In this document: positions 28,201 through 40,200 of the stretch, one piece after another
Numbering within the stretch: the first letter of the stretch is position 1
How the letters are laid out: every line of letters starts with the position of its first letter
Origin: Siphonodentalium dalli
Taxonomy: Eukaryota > Mollusca > Scaphopoda > Gadilida > Siphonodentaliidae
NCBI GenBank assembly: GCA_032622095.1
Contig: CP136065.1
Location: 115,733,195-115,797,194, forward strand
Reading direction: 5' to 3'
DNA: 64,000 nucleotides
The notes under the pieces: model-generated
What the model saw: only the letters and a program-made list of their open reading frames with translations
What the model was told of the DNA's origin: nothing
Databases searched by the model: none
Program-made: the position numbers and the translations under genes

Positions 28201-31200
28201 GGGCAATAATAAGAGTTATAAAATGGACTGTGATCTCAGCTCTTTATATGTGGACATTCAATAATTGATTGTTGTCATTTGAACCATGACTTCAAAATTT
28301 TGTCTCAAACACAAATATCAGATGTCATATGCAGCATGTCCCTTTTAGGGTACCTTTCCCCTCACCCAAATGTCACCTCCGACATGTTCTCCTACCCAAC
28401 CCAGATAATTTTATTTGCCCGCTAACACTGATCACAAGTGAACCATTTTGCATGAAAAGAATGCTTTTCAGGGCATCAACAATTATTGTATTATTCTGAA
28501 ATAATTTTGAACCGAACATCGCTAAAAGCCATGCAGTTTATTCTGCCTGGTTACGTCGCGATTACATTGTCAAAGAACACGCTGTTCTGCCTGGTTCTTA
28601 TTTCTGATTATGTAGAACGATGTCCAGATGTTACCCACTGAAGGGTGATCAGGAATATTTCATGGTATAACATGTTTTCATAAATGTAATGTTAAGTGAA
28701 GTTGGACATAGATATAAATTTTTGTCGTAAAATTTGTGGTATCAATGGTTATCTGGTTATATGCAGTACTAAATTACAACATCCATACATTACTTAACCC
28801 TTCAAATTGTTAAAAAATAAAATACAATTACTTAACTTTATCTACTTATACTACCATACACGTTCAAAACATGCCTTGAATTTAAAATTTTCGACTGATT
28901 TATTATCGATAAATACTATAAGATCATACACAGTATGTTGATGTGATGGACTGAGAATTCCCCCAGCGGCTATAGGGGTACCATTCCCCCAAGCCCTAGC
29001 GGAAACCCTGCAATGCTGTCAAGTGTTGCAAGAGATCATAAATGAGTTTGTTGGATAATTAACTAACTAACTGTTGACCACAGACACTATGAAGGTCGCC
29101 GTTATCAGAATATACATACTTACATAATATGTATCCATGAAATAAGTAACCACATAATACACAATTAAAAATAAGATAAAGAAAAATAGCTGCAACGATC
29201 ATATGAAATGTTAATAAGTTACTATGGTTACCTGGGTTGGCAGTTATCACAGTTGGTCGAGGTTTAAGTTGTATTTGTTTGAACACTTGACCCGGAGCAG
29301 CAGCAATAACTGATTTTCCAGCAGTCGTCACCATTGAAGGAAGAGTTGATGTGGAGATGCCGACTTGATTTTCTTGCGGTTTCTGCAATTGCACTATTCG
29401 CTGTTGCTTCAGCTGCTGTTCTAATTGTGTCTTAACTTCGACAGTCTGACTCTGTTGCTTACTTATTTTATCTTGAATGGCTTGTCGTTGTCTCTCAACT
29501 CTAAAATATCAACACAAATTATATCAACTTTCATTAAATAGAGAGTAATCAATTGGTTCCGAGAATTACGTTAAATAATTCACAGAGGCGAGAGACGTCG
29601 GTAAGAAACGAGTGAGCTTTAGCGCACGAGTTTCTTACCCAAACATCTCTCGCCTCGAGTGAATTATTGAACGTAATTCTCGGAACTAATTGATTACTCT
29701 ATTTATTATACTTCTGCATCAATTTGGTTCACCCGATATGGAGAAAGATCAACCATAGAAAATTCAGTCTAGATCAGTAAGCGACGTAATGTCAATGACG
29801 TCATGAGAAATGACATAATTCACTAGTGACATTACCATTTTTAAATAAAAGGCAAGTAGACCAACTCCAATTTTGAAAATGACAGTGCTAACCAAAACGT
29901 GCTCACATATAGCTGCCATCAGATTGGATTATTGTGGCTAATTAGGGAACAGTGGAAAGCTGCAGCTCAGTTAAAATGCATACGACAAAACAAAATCTTA
30001 CTTTTCACCAAACTGTTTAATTTCCCAAAGCTCTAGTTTCTCCTCTGGAAGCCACGATTCAGTGACACATGGTTCAGTCAGTTTTGGAGTATCTAATTGC
30101 TTCCGTTCCCTGAGTCCACTTCTCTGTGGTGTGTATTTCTCTACAAGAAACATATTATATTTCAATCTAAAGTAAAAAGAATCATCTGATACGCTTTATC
30201 GTAATATAGCATCCTACATATGGGGAAGGCATCTGTTGATAGCTTGTCAGTTACAAAGAGAAGGTTTTCAGGAGGGGTCCAAAAATATTGGGTATCAATA
30301 AGACCTTTATAAGCAGCCACAGGCAAAAGCTGCGTACATCTATTGTATAAGATGATGACATATGAAGCATATCAGCATATAACATTGGTGCAAATGGTTA
30401 CAATGAACAAGAATATTCCTTGGCGAATCTGAAGACGCCTTGTAGCGAAGTGATACACATCAGTTAAAAAGCATGAATGTGGATTATTGTTTTCTTTCAG
30501 TATTTGCAAACATTATCAAAAGTAATTATTTAATTGGGTAAAAACAAAACAATTTATTACAGTTAATGGATATCATACCTTTAGGTTGACTAGGAACACC
30601 AATTGGAACTATAATTTTCCTGACTAGAAATTCACTGCGAAGATTCTCTGGTCCAAGATCTCTTCGTTTCAACACCTCCTTGGTAGTAATTTCTGTTTCT
30701 GTGGAGACTGTATTTGTTCCACCAGCAGGAGGCTTAGCAGCAATGTCATCCCAACGAATACATCCCCAGAGAATTCGAAACTGTAAAGCAACAGCTGCTA
30801 AAGATTTAGCAGTCTGAGTCCTATATCTCCATGCTGTCCTGAAAGAAGGCCTTGGACAAGGGTACAACCAATGAACATTATTCATTTTACAATTATAATT
30901 AAATCCATTGGCTTCCTTCATACTACCTTTACGAGCAAGAACTCTCAGGTCATAACATGACAACATGAACAAGCTCTTCTTTCCACCGGGAGACTTGAAC
31001 TTCATGAAAACTGGTAGCCCAGCTTTTTTAAACATTCCAGCTCTGGTTTTCCTCGTTTTAGTTTGCTTTGGTAAACTTATTTTATCCTTTGTTGACCGTT
31101 CGGGAGGTAGTTTCTTTTTCAAGTCACTTATGTTCAATTTGGCAACAGCCTGTCTATAAGCAAGCTGAGTAGTGGAAAGTTTAATGCCCCTCCCTGCCAG

Positions 31201-34200
31201 AAGTTGAGAGACAGTGCTGACACTAGATGTTTTAACTAGTGATGTTGATTTTGGACTTAGAGTTTTCAACAATGTAGGAATAACTTTTGCACTTTGGTTA
31301 ACATGAATTTTAACAATGTTATCTCCCACATTGTCATCCTTTTTCTCATCTTCAGAATCAGGATTATCCAATACCAATAATTCCGATTTAGCATCATTCT
31401 TTTCATTTTCTTTGCTACCATTGTCTGCACTTTCCTTATGTGTTTGCTGTGCTACACTCTCCTGACTTTTCTCATCTTTCTGCGTACCTACACATTCATC
31501 TAAACTATCTTCCTTTGCATCAGTATCCATTTCCTCATTATTTTTGTCAATCTGGCTAACAAACTTCTGAAACTGTTCCGCAAACTTATCTGCAAGACTG
31601 ACTGAGTTATCAGTAGCAGAGTGAGGTTGTTTTGTTATGACTGGCGGCGGTGTCATCGGTTTAGCAATGACACAAGGATTAACACTATGAGAGTCTGGAG
31701 AGGTACTGGTCGATCGTGATACATCACCGGTCTGCCCAGTTATATCTCCATCTAATTTTGCATCAACAAGATTGGTTTGTATTGATGGTTTACTAGATAT
31801 ATCCACAAGAAATCTGTCAAAATCATCACCAGGTTTACGAAGAGAGGGATTTGTTATGGTAGTAGATTTGTCTAACACAACTTTGTCATCTTTTATTTCA
31901 TTTTCTTTGTCTATTGACTCACCTTCACTAACACCTGGTAAATTTACATCACTTTGTGGAGATTCTACTTGTTTATTTTGACATGGAATTTCAGCAGAAG
32001 TAGTTGATGACAACTGTTCGATATCCAGTTTATCTACATCTGTGGTCACTGTAACGTCGTCTGGAGAAACATTCTCAGATCTATCTAGTGCAGTCTGTGA
32101 TAATACCCTCTCATTGTCTCCAGTATCACTATCACACTTCTGTTCAATCATCACACCTGATGGTTGAGATTCATGTTCAACTTCTGCACAATCCAATCCT
32201 GTATGACTATTAGAAGATTCCGTTTTTTCTAGAAGCTTTTTTTCTACCATATCACTGTCACATGATTCTTCTGAGGTTACTTTCTCATCTACAGAAATAT
32301 TTTCCTCGCTTGTAGATTTATGAATATCTTTGAATGAATTGAGATCCACTGACTCCTGGGAGGTCTCATCCAGTGCAATACACTTGTCAGCTTGTTCCTT
32401 AGTAGTTTTATCATATTTCAAGTCATCTCCTTCAACATCAATGTCCATATCTTCACTACTAACATTTAATATCTCATCAGTGAAAACCTTCTTCACAGTT
32501 GTCTCTCCATTTATCGAATCATCACATGATTCTCTGGTCTTATCGTCTTCACTTGTGGATTCCCTTACGTTAATTTTGCCAGCTGGTGTCCGCAATGAAT
32601 CTTCATCTGGGGCAGATAACTCCATTGCTGTGTCTATATCCTTATCAAGCTCCTCCAAGGATTTCATACAGAGAGAATTTGAGTTCCTACATGTAACCGA
32701 ATAGCATGATTTACTCTGCCTGCACACAGTGCTATAACAAATATGAATATCAGGTTTTTTATCCAACTCTTCAGTTTCTTTCACATCTTTTTTCAAGATT
32801 GACTGCATCTTTGTGTTTGGTTTCTTCGCTAGCAAAGATTTTTCCTTGAAAGCTATATGCTGTTCTATTGCTTTTTTCTGACGTTTTTCATATTCCTCCA
32901 GTTTCAACCTTTTGTCCAAAAGTGAATCCAACTTAGAATATGGTTTTGTTCTTTTCGGATAAAAAGTCCTTTCCAAAAGAGCCCTTGAAACATCAATAAC
33001 TGGTATGGAGAGTTTTGGTGGTAAATAACAAAGGAAGTTTGAGGCATCAACATCATCTCCGTATTCTATATCCACTAGTAAGTCTTCATCTTCATTTGTT
33101 TTACTATCTTCAGAAACATCCATCTTTGCTACTGATTTTGTTGATACCTCCACATCAACATCTCTATTTTGCTGAACATCACAAGAGGAGTCTGCTTTCA
33201 CTGAATTGTCAGATTTGTCCTCTAATGAGACAGATTGACCACTTGTGTCACTTAACACATTTTCTTTCTTTAGCGACTCATCTACTTCCATTTTTTCATC
33301 AGGCATCTCACTGTTAATCTCTGAATCTACCGCACTTCCTTTATCCGAATCTGAATGAGAATCTGGTTGTACACAATTGTCACTTGAATCCGTTTTTTCT
33401 TTGTCATTATTATCTTCCTTGACAACTGCTGAAGAATTTGATGAATGAACAGCCTTCTTTTGTGCATTCTTCTCAAGAGCTTTGCGCTTCCTAGCAATGA
33501 CTTTCTCAGCTATGGAACGTAGACCAACAGAATTCTGGGGGAGGGCAACAGAAGTGCGAGTTGAACTGAGCCAGATCCAACCTTTACATCCATATGCTCG
33601 ATATTCTTCACCTTTCTGCTTAAAAACCTGGAAAACAAATCACAAAAAAAAAATTAAAAGTGAGATATCGCAAACATTACCCAAAAATATGGTCAATAGC
33701 CCCTAATAAATAATGGTAGTAAATAATAGAAACAACTTCCCACTTACAAGAATAAAATAATGTAAATATGAGAATCTATGCCGGGTAAACAACAAATTTC
33801 AGAGCTAAAATTGAACAAACCAGAATCTATATTCCCTGAAGACCTCAGGTCTTATAGTCTAAGAAATATGTCTAAACAAATGTTCACCAAAGTTTGAAAT
33901 GAAACACCATACAGAGTATCCCCACGAAGGTGGCTTCTCTCCGAGGATTATTAAGTTACTCAGGTAGCATAATTCAAAATATGTCTTAATTTGGCCTGCG
34001 ATGAGTGGACAAAACCATTTGCATGTGGATATCCTTCATCTCATTGTGGTTAAATAATACACCAAACATCGTTCACATCCAATCTGAGATGAGTGAGATA
34101 TAGGAAAGAATGTAAGGGCCATAACTTCTCAAGAAATAATATGACAATACCTATTACTTGTGGATATTAACCATAGTTAGATACTAGCGATGAAAAGAGC

Positions 34201-37200
34201 TTGTTTGAGCTAAAATAATCAATAAACTCACAGAATGTTTTAATCCCAATGAGTATTTGATCCAAACTAGGCTTCTGTTCTCTTCTTCATCATCCCTCTT
34301 CTTCTTCTGTTCTTTCTCTTTCTTCTTTACATCATCACGGTCGCCTTGAGTAACTTTCACTAACTTAGTATGACCTGTAATTTGGATAGAATTGAATTTT
34401 AATACAATTATTGTGAAAAGGGAATCCTTGCACGAATATTCTTAGCAACCTGGTGGTAAAATTTGGAATAAATTATATTCAAAGTTTGCTGTAGCCACCA
34501 AGACCAGTGCCTGCATCAATGTGACTCTTGCTGGAATTTTATTATAAAAATAAATTTTTTAATCAAAATGTGTACATTGTAAAGTAAACATTTACAACTT
34601 TAAAAAAGTTCTTCATACTTCATGGTTACACCAAATGGTGTCAAGAACATTGAAGACAACTGACAGATATAACAAAATATGTATATAAATGCGTCCATGA
34701 GGCTATGACACACTATCTTCTCAGGAAATTATATATTGAAAAACGGATGAGGGCTAAAATTCTAGTTTCGTCTTTGGGTCTATACAAATCCAATATCCAT
34801 AGCACACCGATTACGCAGAATATAAACAACTTGTCTTTGCAACGCTCTCATTAATACTGGATGAATAATAGCTATGTTTGGTATGGTACATGTAGTGATA
34901 ATCCTAGGGACAAGAAGATTGACAGAAACATACGACACCATCGTGTTGCATGTGACATTACACAAAGGCGACAAAATCATATATCCCTGTAGTTAATAGA
35001 CTATACTTTCCAATGTTCATTCATCATATTATCAGATAGTGCATGACAAAATTAATGTAATAAATGAAACACACTAACCTAATGAGTCATGCCACACTGG
35101 ATTAAACAACACAGGTTTCATACACGACTCCAGAATGGACACAACAGCAGCAAATTCTCTGGGTAATCGACACAACCCAATGACCTTGAGCCAATTGAGT
35201 CTGAATAATGACCAGTTTGGATGCAGGAAGGCAGATGGGATGTTGCTCTCCAGCTGAATGATGGTGGCACGGATAGTGGCAACTTTTGTATGCTTCGATC
35301 CATGGCTCAGGCCTTGCCACTTAAAGTCACTGTTGGCAGTTAGACTGAATTTGTGGGAAAGAAAGCGTTTCTTGTCCCTATCTTCATTGTGCTGATGTTT
35401 ATTAAGTGCCAATGAATTAACAGCATATTGGTTCTGGAAACTCTTATAGTTCCCGTCCATTCCTGAAAAATATAAGAAATGAAGTTATGTTTTAAATGAA
35501 AAGCTTAGTTTAGTATTTATTAATGTCCGTCCAAAATAAATCATCAAAATATATAATTATATAGGAAAGATGTAATAAAATAAAAAAGAGCCTGATCCAC
35601 TTTATATCTACTGGAATATACACCCACTGAAATCAGGAAATGCATATTTTTTCAAACCCCCCTCTCAAATCTAAAACATAATAAGAAAATTCTACATCCA
35701 ACAGTTTCTTCGACCTGGAAATATTCAGCTCAAACATGTTATTTTATAAACTAGAATCTAAGTAAAAAGTAAAATAAATCTGCAATGTTAACCCCTTCTA
35801 TACTGAATGGATTTTCCATAAAAAGTATAAAGGTATACATTGGAATGGTCTATTATTATTCTGGAGAAGTGTTCAGGAAAACAATAAGCAGATGACAGAT
35901 AATAAAAGTGCAGAAGGAGCTATGGTCGTTTATTGTTGAACTTATTATCTGAACATTTCCTAAGGGATAACTACTCATCAATGAGTATTTAGTATAAAAA
36001 GGGTTAACACATCTTCAGCATAGGGTCCTGCGAATATTCGATATTCGATTCGTAAGTCAAATTCGAAAATTATATATATGCACCTTACAAAAGCTCGGAG
36101 ATCGATCGCCGATGGACCGACGACGCGCGTAAATTATAATATCTATGAGACTGAGCAACCGCTAGTGTTATCCGCTATCTATCAGTCTCAGATTCCGCAT
36201 CATCTAATATCGCTGAGAATGTAGACAACACGTATTCCCGGCGTCGAAAAGTGAATTTTGGCGGTGTTTTTCTTTACTGACTCTCATGCAGTTTCGGAAC
36301 GTTCTTTGACACTTGACAAAATGTGGTCCGTTATTCATGTTTATTTTAAACATGACAAAGCTGCAGGCAGTGCAGGGACTTACACGTGTGATGAATGCAA
36401 CATGGTGTATAAATCGCAAGCATCTGGGTCAACCACCCATCTATGGAATCGTCTGCCCAAGAAGCATCCAGCACTACATAAACAGGCTACCATGTGACTT
36501 GTTGCATCTTTAAGTTTATAACAATGGGTGTTTCCGAATGCTGATTTGCAATTTTGAATGTACATGCAAATTGTACAAATTTCGCGTGATTTTAGTTCCG
36601 ATGAACCGTTTAGTGGTTATATATTAATCGTCGTGACGGCCGCATGGACGTTTTAATCTGTTCTTTTTCTCGACAATTGTCAATTGAAGTTAATAGTATC
36701 GCAAACGACGGGTTCATCGCCACGTAAGCTATGATGGAACTTCATGCATGTAGTTCATAAAACGTATCACAAGTCGTCTAATCGTTGAAAAAACATGTCT
36801 AATTGAGAATGCAACACACAGGTATGATTCGATTCGATATTCGATTCGATTTCGTGAATTCGATTCGATATTCGATTCGATCAAAATCTCCAATTCGCAG
36901 GACCCTACTTCAGCAGAATCAATTTCATTTAGTCGGTCTCACAACTGGGCTCTTTAGGGAATATCCAATCATTTTCTGTTTGATACTGATTCTAGAGAAC
37001 TTTTCGATGAGGAATTCAGTGACAGTGGTGCCGACCGATTTTTGATAAAAGGGGCCCAAATTCCATTTTTAAGGGCCTGAACCCCAATTTTGGGGTTCAG
37101 CACTTTTTTCTGAAATTTGAGCCCCCAATAATAATTTTAATGACCTATATGCATTAATGCCACATAGAAGAGGTATCATTTCTGATATTTTCAATAGCAT

Positions 37201-40200
37201 TATAGGATGGGATTGACCTTCAAGGAGCGATTGACCCTGAAAATCCAAAATGGCCGACTTAAAAATTAGCAAAAATTTAGCAAAGTCAAGAATAACTAGA
37301 AATTTTAAACTTCCAAATTGGAAGTTTGATACTTCCATATAATTAACATATATATTCCAACCCACACCCCTCCTCAATCATTATCCTTCCCATAACCCAA
37401 ACCTTAACCATAACCATACCTAGCTGCAACCCATACTATATCCTAAGGCCAAACATTTTCCAAAAGCATAACCGAGCATAGCCGCAACTATAATTCTAAC
37501 TATATATATAACCCTAACCAACCCTTACCCACCCTTTAGCCCTGACTATACCGATAACCTTATTCGTGGTTATAACCCTAACCATGATCCAAGCACTAAG
37601 ACTAGTCATAACTTTAAGCCTATTCACAAACCTGACATAATATTATAAACACTAACCATAAAACTAACCCAAACTCAAACCCTAAATCTTTCTCTAAAGG
37701 TTACCTGGGTCAATTTACCCATGTGTCCATTTGTACTAACGGAGACAAATCACACATATTCCATGAGACACCTCGGGAAAGCTGCCATTTTCTCCATCCA
37801 TATATTCTAAGCTGGCGATAAAAATCTGTATTGCTAATGATTGGGTCATCTGAGATCCGGGGCACCTGCCACATGGCAATATCATGGTCAAGTTATCCAT
37901 GTGTAGCAATTTCCCACACATATCTTCTAAGCTGATAATAAACGGTATTTAATGTTTATCTTATAGCATTTATTTGTTGCACTTCAAGTAACTTGATAGC
38001 AGAGGCACCTAACGGATAGCATTTCCTTGGTCAATTTAAAAACATGTGTAATAATTTTCAGCTCTGGTGTTCCGATCATTTTAGGTATGTAATTAATGAT
38101 GTTATTAAGGTATTCATGAATGCCAATTTAAATCATCTGACGTCATCTGTATACCTATCCGATGACACTCAACGTGACAATTTACCATGCATACCAATTT
38201 TCTTTTGCCATGATCCAACCGGTTGGTCGCCTATAGTCGGCAGACAGACAAACAAACGAACACACATAATTGGGTTTTATTAGTATAAATACATACATGT
38301 GTACAATATATATATTTAATTGGCAACAGGAATAAAGAACTCGTGTGGGTTCCTTATACACATTTGTGTCTCTGTCTTGTACCTATATTTCAAATAAAAG
38401 ACTTGAGATGTTAAAAATTACATCTGCAATTGGACGGTATATTCTTGTGAAATATACAGAAAGTTAAAGTCTGTCCAACACTGAAGTGCAAAGTTTTAAA
38501 TCAATGCCGATCTGTAATTTGCCAGTGTCGGTTTATAAATTTGTCGGGTCGGTGATTTCAACGGCCAGTGGAAACACACCTGCTGGTGACAACGATTATT
38601 TAAAGCTAAGTGAGTTACATGGCGATAAACCGTTGAGCATCATATTTTGGAAATGATCAGTCGTTCTAATCTTAATGTTGGAACTGCATGGCATGGGACC
38701 TAATATATTGACCCGAATGGAAGAATCAAGTAAATAAATGTTGCTCTTTCCCAGGGGATAGATCTGTCGCGAACAGCATGGATTGATTTGTATATAAATT
38801 CTTTCAAACGTACAATGCATTAAAGTTGAGAATTGGAGGAAATCTACATTAGTTGGGATCCTGGAGTTTATCATAATTTCAGTGGCCATCCGATATCACT
38901 GTGCTATTTTGTTGGTCGATGAACACTGGCAGAAAAGTGGTCATCCAGAAAATAATTATACTACACCTATAAACCATGATTTGACATCAGGCAGCACTCA
39001 GAAATTATGCGGATCCTTTTTGGGTTATGGATAGTATTAGATGATAACCTATTCATGTTTTGTTTTAAACAAAGTGTATTCATAGTCGGTTGAGTCAAAC
39101 ATTGACCAATTGTACTGACTGTCCAAGATCAGTAAACTAAACACAACTTGTACGAATGTGTACCATGAAGTTAGAAGTGACTTAGTCGGACAGATGCGTA
39201 GCGTCATATGCCATGGGAAGCTGTTTGGCTATGAGGCTGCGGTACCAATTTCAAAGAGCGCGGATTTGCTATAGATGCACGGATTGAGAATGTAATATCA
39301 GTGACGGTTATTTCTACGTGCAGTGGATATATTTATCTATGAACTAATTATGCACGACTGGCAATCACTCACACAACTGATAACACCTGTCTTGCTGACG
39401 TCTTACTCTTATGCTGTTAGGATGACCAAAGCGAGTGCAAAAATACATACAGACATAATATACACATATTTAGACGGAATATGCATTGAAAAGTGTCACA
39501 AATTTACAGGTAGTCTGTCCATGGTGACTGGTGAGCAACGACTGTACAATCTTAATTTATATTTGTACGAATATTTTGATCACCAAAATGGGACATAGGC
39601 GAATATATTTTATTTGAAGTTCTATCATGCTTGCGAACGTCGCTATACATGTGTATCAGGCATCAAGCATTAAATATAATTCAGAAACATATTCATTGAG
39701 GATAAACAATTAATGCTGTGAATGCACGATATGTCGATACAAAAGTTTATACCAATTGTACAGACTGTCCAAGATCGCGAACCTTTTCACAGCTCGTATG
39801 ATATTGTATAAATTTTGGGTTCAAAGTGACTTAGTCGGACAGGTGCGTAGCACACTGTACTATCAGAAGTAGGCCAGCCATGGCACAGCCAATTCTATTT
39901 CATAGAGCGTGGATTGGGATAACTACATGGTTTGAGAACGTAACATGATTCGCGTATATCTATACATGCAGTTCAGTTTGTTGCTTCCCGAGTGCTGGTG
40001 CCTTTTCTGTGCACATAATTTGCACCAAAGCGAATATAGGCCTTCGTGGTCTTCTCACTAGAAAAAGGATAAAGATATCCGATGTGTTGAAACGGTAATA
40101 AAGCCATGAACAAATATATCAAGTCGAGCTTCGACAATAGACGGATAATCTTGTGTTTAATATGCGCGTATTTTAACATTCAATATGTTATTATAAGTTT

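Larger units (their letters stand above)
26680..29231. other. intron 11 (2.6 kb)
   Basis: Contains the hAT-like element 26868-27963. The rest (27970-29231) has no gene. 28065-28160 has short repeated GAGAATCGATTCG-type phrases. Confidence 0.75.

Noticed and set aside
32330-32704. Plus-strand 124-codon open frame (and others at 30965-31159, 31772-31981, 33015-33317)
   Set aside because: Antisense shadows of the Ser/Asp-rich exon w9; composition is what the reverse complement of that exon gives.
33158-33306. ATG at 33306 as the gene start
   Set aside because: The frame is open upstream to a good acceptor at 33628 and the upstream residues ([13 protein letters not shown]) are conserved in BPTF.
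34780-34980. Open frame in intron 7 as a missed exon
   Set aside because: Exons w7 and w8 already join in phase with conserved residues on both sides (WHDSLG/GHTKL), leaving no room for another exon.
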